Of a stretch of 27,217 nt of DNA, positions 8,621 through 16,835 are shown one piece after another. Under the pieces are notes generated by a model that saw only the letters and a program-made list of their open reading frames with translations, searched no databases and had not been told where the DNA came from. How positions within the stretch are numbered: position 1 is the first letter of the stretch; every line of letters starts with the position of its first letter. Made by a program: the position numbers and the translations under genes. The stretch comes from an uncultured Bacteroidaceae bacterium (GTDB taxonomy: Bacteria > Bacteroidota > Bacteroidia > Bacteroidales > Bacteroidaceae), in the NCBI GenBank assembly GCA_904501775.1, contig CAJGCJ010000012.1, positions 1-27,217 of the forward strand, in the 5' to 3' direction.

Positions 8621-9400
8621 TCACTCGCTTTGCGAAACAATCTTCACATCGTCGCCTTCGACATAACGCTCGTGCGAGATTGTTTTTCCGTCCCACACGA
8701 CATACGCGAAAGTATATATCCAGTCGCCCAGCAATATACAGCGGGCACCGCCATCGAGCATCATATCCTCGTCACAATGACGATGACCAAAGATAAAGCA
8801 ATCGACACTGCTGTGTTTTGAAAGATATCTCTTGGCAAACTGCACACACGACTCCTTATCCTCGCCCATAAACGGGGTATCGCCCTTTATCTTATGCTGC
8901 ACCATGCTGTGCTTGGCCCAACTGTTACCCATCCAAATGCTCCAGCGCGGATGTACCGTAGAGAAGAGAAAACGCAGCAGCTTGCTGCGGAACATAGAAC
9001 GCATTATCGAATATTTCCAATCATCGGCAAACTCATCTCCATGAGCCATGAAAAACTCCTTGCCCATAAGCTCTACAAGGAAAGGCTCGCGATGCACTAT
9101 CATACCACACTCCTTCTCGAAATAGTCGAGACACCACTGGTCGTGGTTACCTGTAAAGAAGTGCACTTCGACACCCATATCCGTAAGTTCGGCCACCTTG
9201 CCCAAGAAACGGGTAAATCCCTTCGGCACCACATATTTGTACTCGTACCAGAAATCGAACATATCACCAAGCATATATATGGCTGCAGCATCCCCTTTTA
9301 TCTTATCGAGAAAAGAGACAAGGCGACGCTCCTGAGTGCGGCGGTGTTCAAGTGCCCAAGCACCAAGGTGCGCATCGGACAGGAAATATATCTTCTTCAT
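8621..9400 (-). CDS. lpxH: UDP-2,3-diacylglucosamine diphosphatase LpxH
   Basis: 259-residue calcineurin-like metallophosphoesterase. LpxH hydrolyses UDP-2,3-diacylglucosamine to lipid X and UMP, the fourth step of lipid A synthesis, at the inner face of the cytoplasmic membrane. The dinuclear-metal motifs are all visible: SDAHLG (D9, H11), GDMFDFW (D46, D49), GNHD (84-87), AHGDEF (H120) and GHRH (205-208). The central insertion with basic and aromatic residues (about 127-170) fits the helical lid of LpxH. It is the last gene of the efp-led minus-strand run, 28 bp after the SufT-like gene. No terminator is visible in the 3 bp before the convergent LD-carboxypeptidase gene. Confidence 0.92.
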   Translation of the reverse strand: MKKIYFLSDAHLGAWALEHRRTQERRLVSFLDKIKGDAAAIYMLGDMFDFWYEYKYVVPKGFTRFLGKVAELTDMGVEVHFFTGNHDQWCLDYFEKECGMIVHREPFLVELMGKEFFMAHGDEFADDWKYSIMRSMFRSKLLRFLFSTVHPRWSIWMGNSWAKHSMVQHKIKGDTPFMGEDKESCVQFAKRYLSKHSSVDCFIFGHRHCDEDMMLDGGARCILLGDWIYTFAYVVWDGKTISHERYVEGDDVKIVSQSE

Positions 9401-9428
9401 GGCAGTGTGTTTGCTGTTTAAAAAAACG

Positions 9429-9740
9429 TTACAACAGACCCAATTCGAGCTTGGCCTCTTCGGTCATTAGTTCTTGACTCCACTCGGGTTCGAATACAAG
9501 ATTAAGAGTAAGCTTGCTCACTCCCTCGAGAGTCTCAATCTTTTGCCTAACATCCTCCATCATAAAATCGGCTGCAGGGCAATTGGGAGCAGTAAGAGTC
9601 ATATCTACCTCTACTGCGTTATCCTCTTTTACCTCGATACGGTAAATCAATCCCAAGTCATAGATATTGACAGGAATCTCGGGATCGTACACGGTTTTTA
9701 TCATCTCAACAATTTTCTGCTCCAACTCAAATTTTTCCAT
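9429..9740 (-). CDS. SufT/MIP18 (DUF59) family Fe-S assembly protein
   Basis: Small protein of 103 residues, almost entirely the MIP18/DUF59 domain found in SufT, PaaD and eukaryotic MIP18, which help assemble or deliver Fe-S clusters. Hallmarks are VYDPEIPVNIYDLGLIY near the N-terminus, TLTAPNCPAAD with the conserved cysteine, and the C-terminal EPEWSQELMTEEAKLELGL block. ATG 9740 is preferred; a TTG two codons further upstream (9746) would add two residues. It lies between radC and lpxH with gaps of 21-28 bp, in a probable operon. No SUF cluster genes are beside it, so the client is unknown. Confidence 0.88.
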   Translation of the reverse strand: MEKFELEQKIVEMIKTVYDPEIPVNIYDLGLIYRIEVKEDNAVEVDMTLTAPNCPAADFMMEDVRQKIETLEGVSKLTLNLVFEPEWSQELMTEEAKLELGLL

Positions 9741-9767
9741 ATTCAAGGTATTTTATTCTTTCACAAA

Positions 9768-10466
9768 TCAAATTCTTCCTTCATCGACATAACTGTAATA
9801 CCCATTTGATGTGAGTATTATATGGTCGAGAAGACGTATATTCATAATTTTACATGCCTGCGACAGACTGTTTGTTATCTTGTCGTCCTCGGCGCTTGGC
9901 CTGAGGCTGCCCGAAGGATGATTATGACAAAGAGCAACCGAGGTCGCACGCTTGAGCAGTGCCTCGCGCAACACCAGCCGTATATCCACAAGAGTTGCCG
10001 TAAGGCCACCGCTGCCTATGCGCACATGGTCTATCACACGATGCATATTATTCAGCAGCAGCACATAGCACTCCTCTATTGTGTTATCACACAGGATAGG
10101 ATAGAAGTAGGTGTACAGATCGTGCGACGAGCGTATGCGAAGAACCTCTTCGCGGCTATCGTTCTCGCGTCTTTTCCACAACTCACACGCTGCCATTATA
10201 GTCATTGCTTTTGCCGGACCTATACCTTTGAATTGGCACAGGTCGTCGAAAGAGAGTCTTGCCAATTGGGCTATGCTGTCACCACACGATGCAAGAATCT
10301 TTCTCATAAGCGTAACAGCCGACTCATCGACAGTACCCGAGCCTATCAGCATCGCAAGCAATTCCGATTTGCTCAGCGACGAGATACCATGTCTGGCAGC
10401 CTTCTCGCGAGGACGCTCGTCAAGCGGCCACTCTTTTATGCTCGGTTTTGTCTTTTCTTGAGTCAT
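9768..10466 (-). CDS. radC: RadC family JAB-domain protein
   Basis: 232-residue RadC/YeeS-type protein. It has an N-terminal UPF0758 region with a helix-hairpin-helix (FKGIGPAKAMTI, about 79-90), then a JAB/MPN metalloprotease-like domain. The JAMM zinc motif is complete: glutamate at 131 or 132, then HNHPSG (H181, H183) and SAED ending in D194. Despite the name, a DNA-repair role is doubtful for the family and its biochemical activity remains unclear. This is the chromosomal full-length form, not the short phage or plasmid form. Its ATG shares one base with the stop codon of the upstream glycosyltransferase (TGATG overlap), which implies translational coupling. Confidence 0.93.
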   Translation of the reverse strand: MTQEKTKPSIKEWPLDERPREKAARHGISSLSKSELLAMLIGSGTVDESAVTLMRKILASCGDSIAQLARLSFDDLCQFKGIGPAKAMTIMAACELWKRRENDSREEVLRIRSSHDLYTYFYPILCDNTIEECYVLLLNNMHRVIDHVRIGSGGLTATLVDIRLVLREALLKRATSVALCHNHPSGSLRPSAEDDKITNSLSQACKIMNIRLLDHIILTSNGYYSYVDEGRI

Positions 10467-11461
10467 CAGCCTCTGTTATATAGTTTGGTAAGATTCTTCT
10501 TTGTCTCCAGTGGCTGTTTAAGAATCATCTTAAACCATAGAGCCTTAAGGAAGCCTGTGCCGTATCCCGAAATCTGTACCGCAGCGGTAACCACCGAATA
10601 GAGTGCAACCTTCAGGCTTTTGTTCTTGAACAACGAGTCGAAGAAGATAAGCATCACATACAACAACGGCAATAGCAGCAACCACGGAAAGAAGATGGCA
10701 GCAACAAGCAAAATTGCGCCAAAGACAAGCATAAGCGCAGGCATTGCGTGTACTATCTTCAACGAACCGGGATGTTTTATCTGCAGCCATATGCGCGCCT
10801 GTCCAAAGTTATTCACCTGTTTGAAGAAGCGGCTCAGGTCGACACGGCGCTTGTGATACACAAAAGCCTCGCGTATAAGACTGATGCTGAAACCGGCCTT
10901 GCGTATACGTATGCTAAGGTCGATATCCTCGCCCATCATATCCTCGAAGCCACCGACCTTTTCGTAAACAGCCCTCGAAAAGCCCATGTTGAATGTACGG
11001 GGACAGAACTTCTCGGCAACAACCTTTCCGCCACGTATTCCGCCGGTAGTCCAGAAACCGGTCATCGAATGGTTGACAGCCTTCTGCACATCCGAGAAAG
11101 AGGCATCTGCCGCATCGGGACCACCGAAACAGTCGCATTTCTGCTTCTCAATTGCCGACTGCAATCTCTCGAAATAGAAAGGAGGCAATATCACATCCGA
11201 ATCGAAAAAGAGCAGATAATCGCCCGTAGCGCGCTCCATTCCATAGTTTCGTGTATCACTACGGCCCGAGTTGGGTTTAAAATAGTAATGAATGGTAAAA
11301 GAAGAACGGTAGCAATCAAGCAAATGATCGCACCGTTCCTTTGAACCATCCTCTATAATAAGCAACTCAAAAGGTTTAACCGTCTGAGCCGCCAGACTCT
11401 CGAGAAGTTCCTTTATTTCATCGGGCCTGTTATATACGGGGACTATTATAGAGTATAACAA
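10466..11461 (-). CDS. Family 2 glycosyltransferase, membrane-anchored, TTG start
   Basis: 331-residue GT-A glycosyltransferase. The N-terminus YSIIVPVYNRPDEI begins the nucleotide-binding fold, EDGS (about 37-40) follows, and DSD (87-89) is the metal/UDP-sugar motif. GEDIDLSIR (about 177-185) supplies the catalytic-base region. Two or three hydrophobic helices near 236-305 (around FGAILLVAAIFF and LLLLPLLYVMLIFF) anchor it, so it probably acts at the cytoplasmic face of the inner membrane. No ATG lies between the in-frame stop (11474-11476) and the conserved N-terminus; the only standard start is TTG at 11461, 17 bp after efp. The acceptor and donor cannot be told. Position in a run with efp, radC and lpxH suggests an envelope housekeeping role rather than a capsule locus. 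Confidence 0.87.
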   Translation of the reverse strand: MLYSIIVPVYNRPDEIKELLESLAAQTVKPFELLIIEDGSKERCDHLLDCYRSSFTIHYYFKPNSGRSDTRNYGMERATGDYLLFFDSDVILPPFYFERLQSAIEKQKCDCFGGPDAADASFSDVQKAVNHSMTGFWTTGGIRGGKVVAEKFCPRTFNMGFSRAVYEKVGGFEDMMGEDIDLSIRIRKAGFSISLIREAFVYHKRRVDLSRFFKQVNNFGQARIWLQIKHPGSLKIVHAMPALMLVFGAILLVAAIFFPWLLLLPLLYVMLIFFDSLFKNKSLKVALYSVVTAAVQISGYGTGFLKALWFKMILKQPLETKKNLTKLYNRG

Positions 11462-11478
11462 ATCTATTGTATTTTAAA

Positions 11479-12045
11479 TTAAGCCTTTACGCGACCAACG
11501 TATGAACCGTCGCGTGTATCAACCTCAACAAGCTCGCCCTCGTTAATGAAGAGAGGCACACGAATCTCGGCACCAGTCTCGAGTGTAGCGGGTTTTGTTG
11601 TATTTGTTGCTGTATCACCCTTAAGACCGGGCTCGGTGTATGTAACAGCGAGAACAACCTTTACAGGCATATCTGCAAAAAGCACAGTCTCGGTAGTTGC
11701 ATCAGTTACAACCTCGAGAATAGCGCCCTCTTTCATGTAATCGACACCGTTGATTTGGTACGAGGGGATAGGAATCTGCTCGTATGTCTCCTGATTCATG
11801 AAGATATAATCGCTACCCTCCTGATAGAGATACTGATAGGGACGACGCTCAACACGTACATCCTCGAGCTTCTCACCGATGTTGAAACGACGCTCCAATA
11901 CATATCCATTCACAACGTCTTTAAGCTTTGTACGCATGAATGTGTTACCCTTACCGGGCTTTACATGGAGGAAGTCGATACAGAAGTACAATTTGCCATC
12001 CATACGGATTGCTGTACCAATTTTAATGTCTTGAGAGTTAATCAT
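11479..12045 (-). CDS. efp: Translation elongation factor P
   Basis: 188-residue EF-P, which binds between the P and E sites of stalled ribosomes and promotes peptide-bond formation at polyproline stretches. Three OB-like domains are recognisable. The tip of domain I reads HVKPGKGNTF, with Lys32 as the modifiable residue, so modification would be on lysine rather than arginine (not an EarP/rhamnose type). Domain III ends with RVPLFINEGELVEVDTRDG. ATG 12045 was chosen because it gives the exact family N-terminus (MINSQDIKIG); the frame stays open upstream but crosses the promoter. It heads a run of five closely spaced minus-strand genes. No epmA or epmB is visible in the window. Confidence 0.97.
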   Translation of the reverse strand: MINSQDIKIGTAIRMDGKLYFCIDFLHVKPGKGNTFMRTKLKDVVNGYVLERRFNIGEKLEDVRVERRPYQYLYQEGSDYIFMNQETYEQIPIPSYQINGVDYMKEGAILEVVTDATTETVLFADMPVKVVLAVTYTEPGLKGDTATNTTKPATLETGAEIRVPLFINEGELVEVDTRDGSYVGRVKA

Positions 12046-12093
12046 ATTCTTAAAATATTTTAAATAATAATTATTATTCCGAAAAATCCGTCG

Positions 12094-12125
12094 CGAAGAT
12101 ACAAAAAAGTAAAAGAACATGCAAT
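12094..12125 (-). promoter_or_regulatory. Probable efp promoter
   Basis: On the minus strand ATTG (12125-12122), a 20-nt spacer and TATCTTCG (12101-12094) resemble the Bacteroidetes consensus with one mismatch in each box. A perfect -7 box TATCTTTG lies further upstream (12139-12132) but lacks a good -33 partner and could be a second start. Either would drive efp and the four genes after it. Confidence 0.55.
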
Positions 12126-12164
12126 TATTGGCAAAGATAATTAACATAGATAAATAAAAAGATG

Positions 12165-12172
12165 TATATTCG
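12165..12172 (+). promoter_or_regulatory. Possible -7 box for the outer-membrane receptor gene
   Basis: TATATTCG differs from TAnnTTTG by one base and lies about 115 bp before the ATG at 12287. There is no convincing TTTG at the right spacing upstream. If used, the leader is about 105 nt with no obvious stable hairpin. Confidence 0.35.
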
Positions 12173-12286
12173 CATCGCAAAATTATACTGACATTTAAAA
12201 AGCAAAAAAAAGATTAAACATTGAGCCATAAGAAGTGTCAGAATTGCATAGCGCCTTCCCTTTTGAAAATATAATTACAACAGAAT

Positions 12287-14770
12287 ATGTATAGAATTTT
12301 AATAGCATTGCTGACACTGCTTACACCACTTGCCATGTTTGCACAGGCAACAGCTGATGTTAGTGGAAAACTGATTGACTCAAAGACAAAAGAGCCCTTG
12401 TCGTATGTAACAGTTGCGCTTATCCCAAAAGGCAGCAACACACCCATAAACGGTGTCAACACCGACGACGATGGTTTTTTCAACATCAAGAACGTAAAGA
12501 AGGGAGAGTACGTTGCAAGAATTTCGTTCGTAGGATATATTGACGACAACCGCAGTTTCGAAGTGACAGGCAAGGGAAACGTCGATTTGGGCATAATACG
12601 TCTGAAACCCGACAACAAACTTTTAAAAGAAGTTGTCGTCACCGAACAGCGCAGCCAAATGACATTTGAAATAGACCGTCGTGTCTTTACCGTCGACCAG
12701 AGCATTGCCACAACAGGCGGCAGCGCATCGGATGTGCTCGAAGATATCCCATCGGTAGAGGTTGACACCGAGGGCAAGGTATCTTTGCGTGGCAGCGAGA
12801 GCGTTACAGTGTGGATAAACGGAAAGGCATCGGGACTCACATCCGACAACCAAGGAGATATTCTGCAGCAGATGCCCGCCGGAAGCATCGAGAGAATCGA
12901 GGTTATAACAAACCCATCGGCAAAGCACTCGCCCGAGGGCACTGCCGGTATCATCAACATCGTGCTTAAGCGCGACCGAAAGGCAGGATACTACGGCAGC
13001 GTACAGGCCGGCGGCGATTCACAAGGCGGTTACAATGCAGGCGGCAACATCAACTACAGCAGCGGCAAGTTCGATGCATATGCTAACGTAAACTATCGCC
13101 ATCAGAACCACGAAGGAGAGGGCGATTCATACACACGGTACTACAACCACGACAGATACCAAAGACAGAGAAGCACCAGTTCACGCGAGCCCGACAACTT
13201 CTTTGCACGCGCAGGCATCACATGGCGCTTTACCGAAAAGGATGAAATCTATGCTAATGTCATGGGCATGAGAACACGTGGCGAAATGGGCAACACCGCA
13301 TACACATACAGTGGCTCATTGCAGAATGCAGACACAACAGAGACACGCATACGCACCACAGAGGCCATTAACAAGCCCAAGATGTTCAATATCGAAGGAG
13401 GCTATCGCCACACATTCGGTGAAGGCCACTTCATAGACCTGTCGGCCAGTTACAACATCTGGGGCATGAACAACAACACGACTTACCGTCAGAATACCCA
13501 GTGGGCCGGAAACAACCAGATTGCCAAGAGCTACCAGTTCCAGAACAACGAAGTTGACAACCGTTCGACATTCATCAAATTGGAGTATGAGAACAAGATA
13601 AGTGAAAACTCAAGAATAGAGGCCGGATATAACGGAACATTATCGCGTGACGAGAATCCCACCATCACCTACAACGACGAGGCACACCAACAGGAAGACA
13701 AGAACATGTTCAACCGATTCATCTACAATCAGGACACACATGCCTTCTACGGAACATACTCGGGGCGTGTCGGCAAGTTCGGTTATCAGCTGGGATTGCG
13801 CGGTGAGTATTGGCGCATAAAGACCCGTTCACTCAATTGGGAGCAGGAGCACAACCCCTCACAGCGTCCCGATTACACAGACAAGGACTTCTTCTCGCTG
13901 TTCCCCAGCATGTTCCTGAGCTACTCTCTGCCCAACGGACACGAACTGCAGGTAAACTACACTCGCCGTCTGCGCCGTCCTTGGGGAGGCCAACTGAACA
14001 GTTTCAGCAACATCAGCGACTCGACAAACATATCGTTCGGTAACCCCGGCCTGACTCCCGAATACTCCAACGCGTACGAGCTCAACTACATAAAGAACTG
14101 GAAAGACCACACACTCTCTGTCTCGGGATATTTCCGCACAACGGACGACGTAATTGAGCGAATCAGCTACAGCGACCCTGTAAAGAATATAATGTACACC
14201 ACACACGAGAATGTGGCAAGCGAAAAATCGGCAGGACTCGAGATCATAGGCAAAAACCGTCTATTCAAGAAACTCGACCTTACCACAACTCTCAACCTGT
14301 TCTATTACAAGCTCGACGGCTTCAAATACACAATCAACGGACAGGACATAACAGGCGAGGCTGACGAGAATTTCTCCTGGAATGCGCGCATGACTGCAAG
14401 CATGATGTTACCTTGGGCCATTACCATGCAGGCAACAGGACGCTACAACGCCAAGAGAGTAGTTGCACAGGGTCATCGCGAGCCCAACTACTCATTCGAC
14501 CTCGGTTTCCGCAAAAGTTTCAACCAGCACTGGAGCCTGAGTATGAACGTACGCGACCTGTTCGACAGCAGAGGCTGGCACACCGTTACAAGCGACAACA
14601 CATTCTACCGCGACTCGGAGAGCCGTCACGGAGGCCGCCGATTCGGTATCACCCTCACATACAGCTTCGGCAACATGAAAGCCAAGCGTCCGACACGCAA
14701 GCCCAACCAGAACATGAATCAGAACATGAACATGGGCGACGAGGGCTATGGCGACGAAGGCATGATGTAA
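12287..14770 (+). CDS. TonB-dependent-receptor-like outer-membrane beta-barrel protein with carboxypeptidase-regulatory N-domain
   Basis: 827-residue outer-membrane protein. Residues 1-20 are a signal peptide ending FAQ. About 23-107 is a carboxypeptidase-regulatory-like (CarboxypepD_reg) beta-sandwich (GKLIDSKTKEPLSYVTVAL, GFFNIKNVKKGEYVARISFVGY). About 115-230 is a plug domain (VLEDIPSVEVDTEGKVSLRG, GSIERIEVITNPSAKHSPEGTAGIINIVLK). The rest is a beta-barrel of the OMP_b-brl_3 type, with aromatic-rich alternating strands up to TLTYSFGN. Beyond the barrel is a 31-residue tail rich in Asn, Met, Gly and acidic residues. No SusD-like partner lies beside it, so it is not a classic SusCD glycan importer. 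The transported ligand is unknown, and transport itself is inferred. A terminator follows at 14798. Confidence 0.9.
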   Translation: MYRILIALLTLLTPLAMFAQATADVSGKLIDSKTKEPLSYVTVALIPKGSNTPINGVNTDDDGFFNIKNVKKGEYVARISFVGYIDDNRSFEVTGKGNVDLGIIRLKPDNKLLKEVVVTEQRSQMTFEIDRRVFTVDQSIATTGGSASDVLEDIPSVEVDTEGKVSLRGSESVTVWINGKASGLTSDNQGDILQQMPAGSIERIEVITNPSAKHSPEGTAGIINIVLKRDRKAGYYGSVQAGGDSQGGYNAGGNINYSSGKFDAYANVNYRHQNHEGEGDSYTRYYNHDRYQRQRSTSSREPDNFFARAGITWRFTEKDEIYANVMGMRTRGEMGNTAYTYSGSLQNADTTETRIRTTEAINKPKMFNIEGGYRHTFGEGHFIDLSASYNIWGMNNNTTYRQNTQWAGNNQIAKSYQFQNNEVDNRSTFIKLEYENKISENSRIEAGYNGTLSRDENPTITYNDEAHQQEDKNMFNRFIYNQDTHAFYGTYSGRVGKFGYQLGLRGEYWRIKTRSLNWEQEHNPSQRPDYTDKDFFSLFPSMFLSYSLPNGHELQVNYTRRLRRPWGGQLNSFSNISDSTNISFGNPGLTPEYSNAYELNYIKNWKDHTLSVSGYFRTTDDVIERISYSDPVKNIMYTTHENVASEKSAGLEIIGKNRLFKKLDLTTTLNLFYYKLDGFKYTINGQDITGEADENFSWNARMTASMMLPWAITMQATGRYNAKRVVAQGHREPNYSFDLGFRKSFNQHWSLSMNVRDLFDSRGWHTVTSDNTFYRDSESRHGGRRFGITLTYSFGNMKAKRPTRKPNQNMNQNMNMGDEGYGDEGMM
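14708..14761 (+). repeat. Two short tandem in-frame repeats encoding the receptor's C-terminal tail
   Basis: The 12-bp unit CAGAACATGAAT/C occurs twice in a row (14708-14719, 14720-14731; 11 of 12 identical). It is followed by a GDEG-coding 12-bp unit present twice (14735-14746, 14750-14761). They encode QNMNQNMN and GDEGYGDEG. Confidence 0.8.
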
Positions 14771-14797
14771 AAAAAACGAAGAGAACCATACACGAAT

Positions 14798-14827
14798 AAA
14801 GCACCGGGGAGTATCCTCCGGTGCTTT
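14798..14827 (+). terminator. Terminator downstream of the outer-membrane receptor gene
   Basis: Ten-base arms AAAGCACCGG (14798-14807) and CCGGTGCTTT (14818-14827) flank a 10-nt loop, 27 bp after the stop codon. The right arm ends in a short T-run, so it fits an intrinsic terminator. Confidence 0.8.
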
Positions 14828-14980
14828 ACTCGTATTATATGCCACCATATTTTATTATTTGCTAAAAGTTATTGATAAAAAGTTTTTTCAATTCATAAAT
14901 GTTTGCGACATTTGCAACAATACATAACACAGACCAAAAACAAATTTGTACATATAACAAACACAAATTTTGACCATATC

Positions 14981-16831
14981 ATGGCAGAACAAGAAAAGAA
15001 CCAGATTACCGACAAGGTAATAGTACGTTTCTCGGGCGATTCGGGAGACGGTATGCAGTTGGCGGGAAACATTTTCTCCACCATATCTGCAACGGTAGGA
15101 AACGACATCTGTACATTCCCGGACTATCCGGCCGACATACGTGCTCCGCAAGGAGTACTCACCGGTGTATCGGGCTTTCAGGTACATATCGGAGCCGACA
15201 AGGTATATACACCCGGTGACAAGTGCGACATCCTTATCGCAATGAACCCTGCCGCGCTGAAGACACAATACAAACACTGCAAGCCGACAGCGGCAATCAT
15301 TATAGACACCGACTCATTCACAGCAAAAGACCTTGAGAAGGCCGAGTTCAAAACCGATGACCCGATAGCAGAACTCGGAATAACATGTGACGTAGTGCCA
15401 TGTCCCATAACATCGATGTGTCTGGAGACACTCAAGGACAGCGGCATGGACAACAAGAGCATTATACGTTGTAAGAACATGCTTGCACTCGGTCTTGTAT
15501 GCTGGCTCATCAATCGCGACCTGAGCCTTGCCGAGAACATGTTGCGCGCCAAGTTTGCCAAGAAACCCGAAATAGCAGAAGCGAACATAAAGGTTTTGCG
15601 TGCCGGTTACGACATGGGACACAACACCCACGCATCAATCTCGCACAGCTACAGCATCGAGAGCAAAGACAAGACAAAAGGCCGTTACATGGATATAAAC
15701 GGCAACAAGGCTACCGCTTACGGCCTAATGGCCGCAGCCGAGAAAGCCGGCATGCGCCTGTTCCTTGGCTCATACCCCATAACACCGGCAACAGACATCC
15801 TACACGAGCTTGCCAAGCACAAATCAATGGGTGTGGTAACTATGCAGGCCGAAGACGAGATAGCAGGATGCGCATCTGCAGTAGGTGCCGCATACGCAGG
15901 AGCACTCGCATGTACATCAACATCAGGCCCCGGTATATGCCTCAAGAGCGAAGCTATAAACCTTGCAGTCATCACAGAGTTGCCTCTTGTCATAATAGAC
16001 GTACAACGCGGAGGCCCCTCGACCGGACTTCCCACAAAGTCGGAGCAGACCGACCTGTTGCAGGCCCTTTTCGGACGTAATGGAGAAAGCCCCATGCCCG
16101 TAATTGCCGCTACATCGCCCACCGACTGTTTCGAATCGGCATATCTTGCAGCAAAGATAGCTGTAGAGCACATGACACCTGTCATCCTGCTCAGCGACGC
16201 ATTCATTGCAAACGGCTCGGCAGCATGGAAACTGCCCAACCTTGCCGAATATCCCGAAATAAAGCCTAACTATGTAACACCCGAGATGAGCGAAGGATGG
16301 AGCCCCTACAAGCGCAACCCCGACACATTGGTACGCTATTGGGCTGTTCCCGGCACACCCGGTTTCATGCACCGCATAGGAGGATTGGAGAAGAATGACA
16401 AGACCGGAGCGATATGCAACGATCCCGACAATCACCATCTGATGGTTGAGCAGCGCGCACAAAAGATTGAACGCATTGCCGACACACTTCCACCGCTGAA
16501 GGTAGAAGGTGATGCAGATGCCGAGCTACTGATTGTTGGCTTTGGCGGCACATACGGCCACTTGCACGAAGCTATGTTGCAGATGTGCAGCGAGGGCAAG
16601 AAAGTAGCCCATGCACACCTCAATGTAGTAAATCCTTTGCCACGCAACACACAAGAGACACTTGCACGCTACAAGAAGGTGGTAGTAGCCGAACAGAATA
16701 TGGGACAACTTGCTGCATTCCTGCGCATGAAGACCACAGGTGCTAATATCATCCAATACAACGAAGTTAAGGGACAACCATTCAATGTGGCTACATTGGT
16801 AGATGCATTCACTAAAATTATGGAGGAATAA
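14981..16831 (+). CDS. korA: 2-oxoacid:acceptor (2-oxoglutarate:ferredoxin) oxidoreductase, fused gamma-alpha subunit
   Basis: 616-residue subunit of a ferredoxin-dependent 2-oxoacid oxidoreductase. With KorB it oxidatively decarboxylates 2-oxoglutarate (or runs in reverse) to succinyl-CoA, CO2 and reduced ferredoxin in the cytoplasm. The N-terminal gamma domain (about 10-190) has VRFSGDSGDGMQLAGN and FPDYPADIRAPQG. The alpha pyrimidine-binding domain starts near GNKATAYGLMAAAEKAG with LGSYPITPATDI, QAEDEIAGCASAVGAAYAG and the VQRGGPSTGLPT segment. A transketolase-C-like part ends the protein. ATG 14981 gives the family N-terminus. The stop is followed 4 bp later by the korB ATG. The 150-bp upstream gap has AATGTTTG (14898-14905) as a weak -7 candidate. 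2-Oxoglutarate is the likeliest substrate by similarity, but other 2-oxoacids cannot be excluded. Confidence 0.92.
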   Translation: MAEQEKNQITDKVIVRFSGDSGDGMQLAGNIFSTISATVGNDICTFPDYPADIRAPQGVLTGVSGFQVHIGADKVYTPGDKCDILIAMNPAALKTQYKHCKPTAAIIIDTDSFTAKDLEKAEFKTDDPIAELGITCDVVPCPITSMCLETLKDSGMDNKSIIRCKNMLALGLVCWLINRDLSLAENMLRAKFAKKPEIAEANIKVLRAGYDMGHNTHASISHSYSIESKDKTKGRYMDINGNKATAYGLMAAAEKAGMRLFLGSYPITPATDILHELAKHKSMGVVTMQAEDEIAGCASAVGAAYAGALACTSTSGPGICLKSEAINLAVITELPLVIIDVQRGGPSTGLPTKSEQTDLLQALFGRNGESPMPVIAATSPTDCFESAYLAAKIAVEHMTPVILLSDAFIANGSAAWKLPNLAEYPEIKPNYVTPEMSEGWSPYKRNPDTLVRYWAVPGTPGFMHRIGGLEKNDKTGAICNDPDNHHLMVEQRAQKIERIADTLPPLKVEGDADAELLIVGFGGTYGHLHEAMLQMCSEGKKVAHAHLNVVNPLPRNTQETLARYKKVVVAEQNMGQLAAFLRMKTTGANIIQYNEVKGQPFNVATLVDAFTKIMEE

Positions 16832-16835
16832 GGCT

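Noticed and set aside
12046..12180. N-terminal extension of efp
   Set aside because: The family N-terminus starts at 12045, and the extension runs through the probable promoter.
12238..12960. Minus-strand open frame of 240 codons
   Set aside because: It is a shadow of the outer-membrane receptor gene; no ribosome-binding site, domain or promoter was seen.
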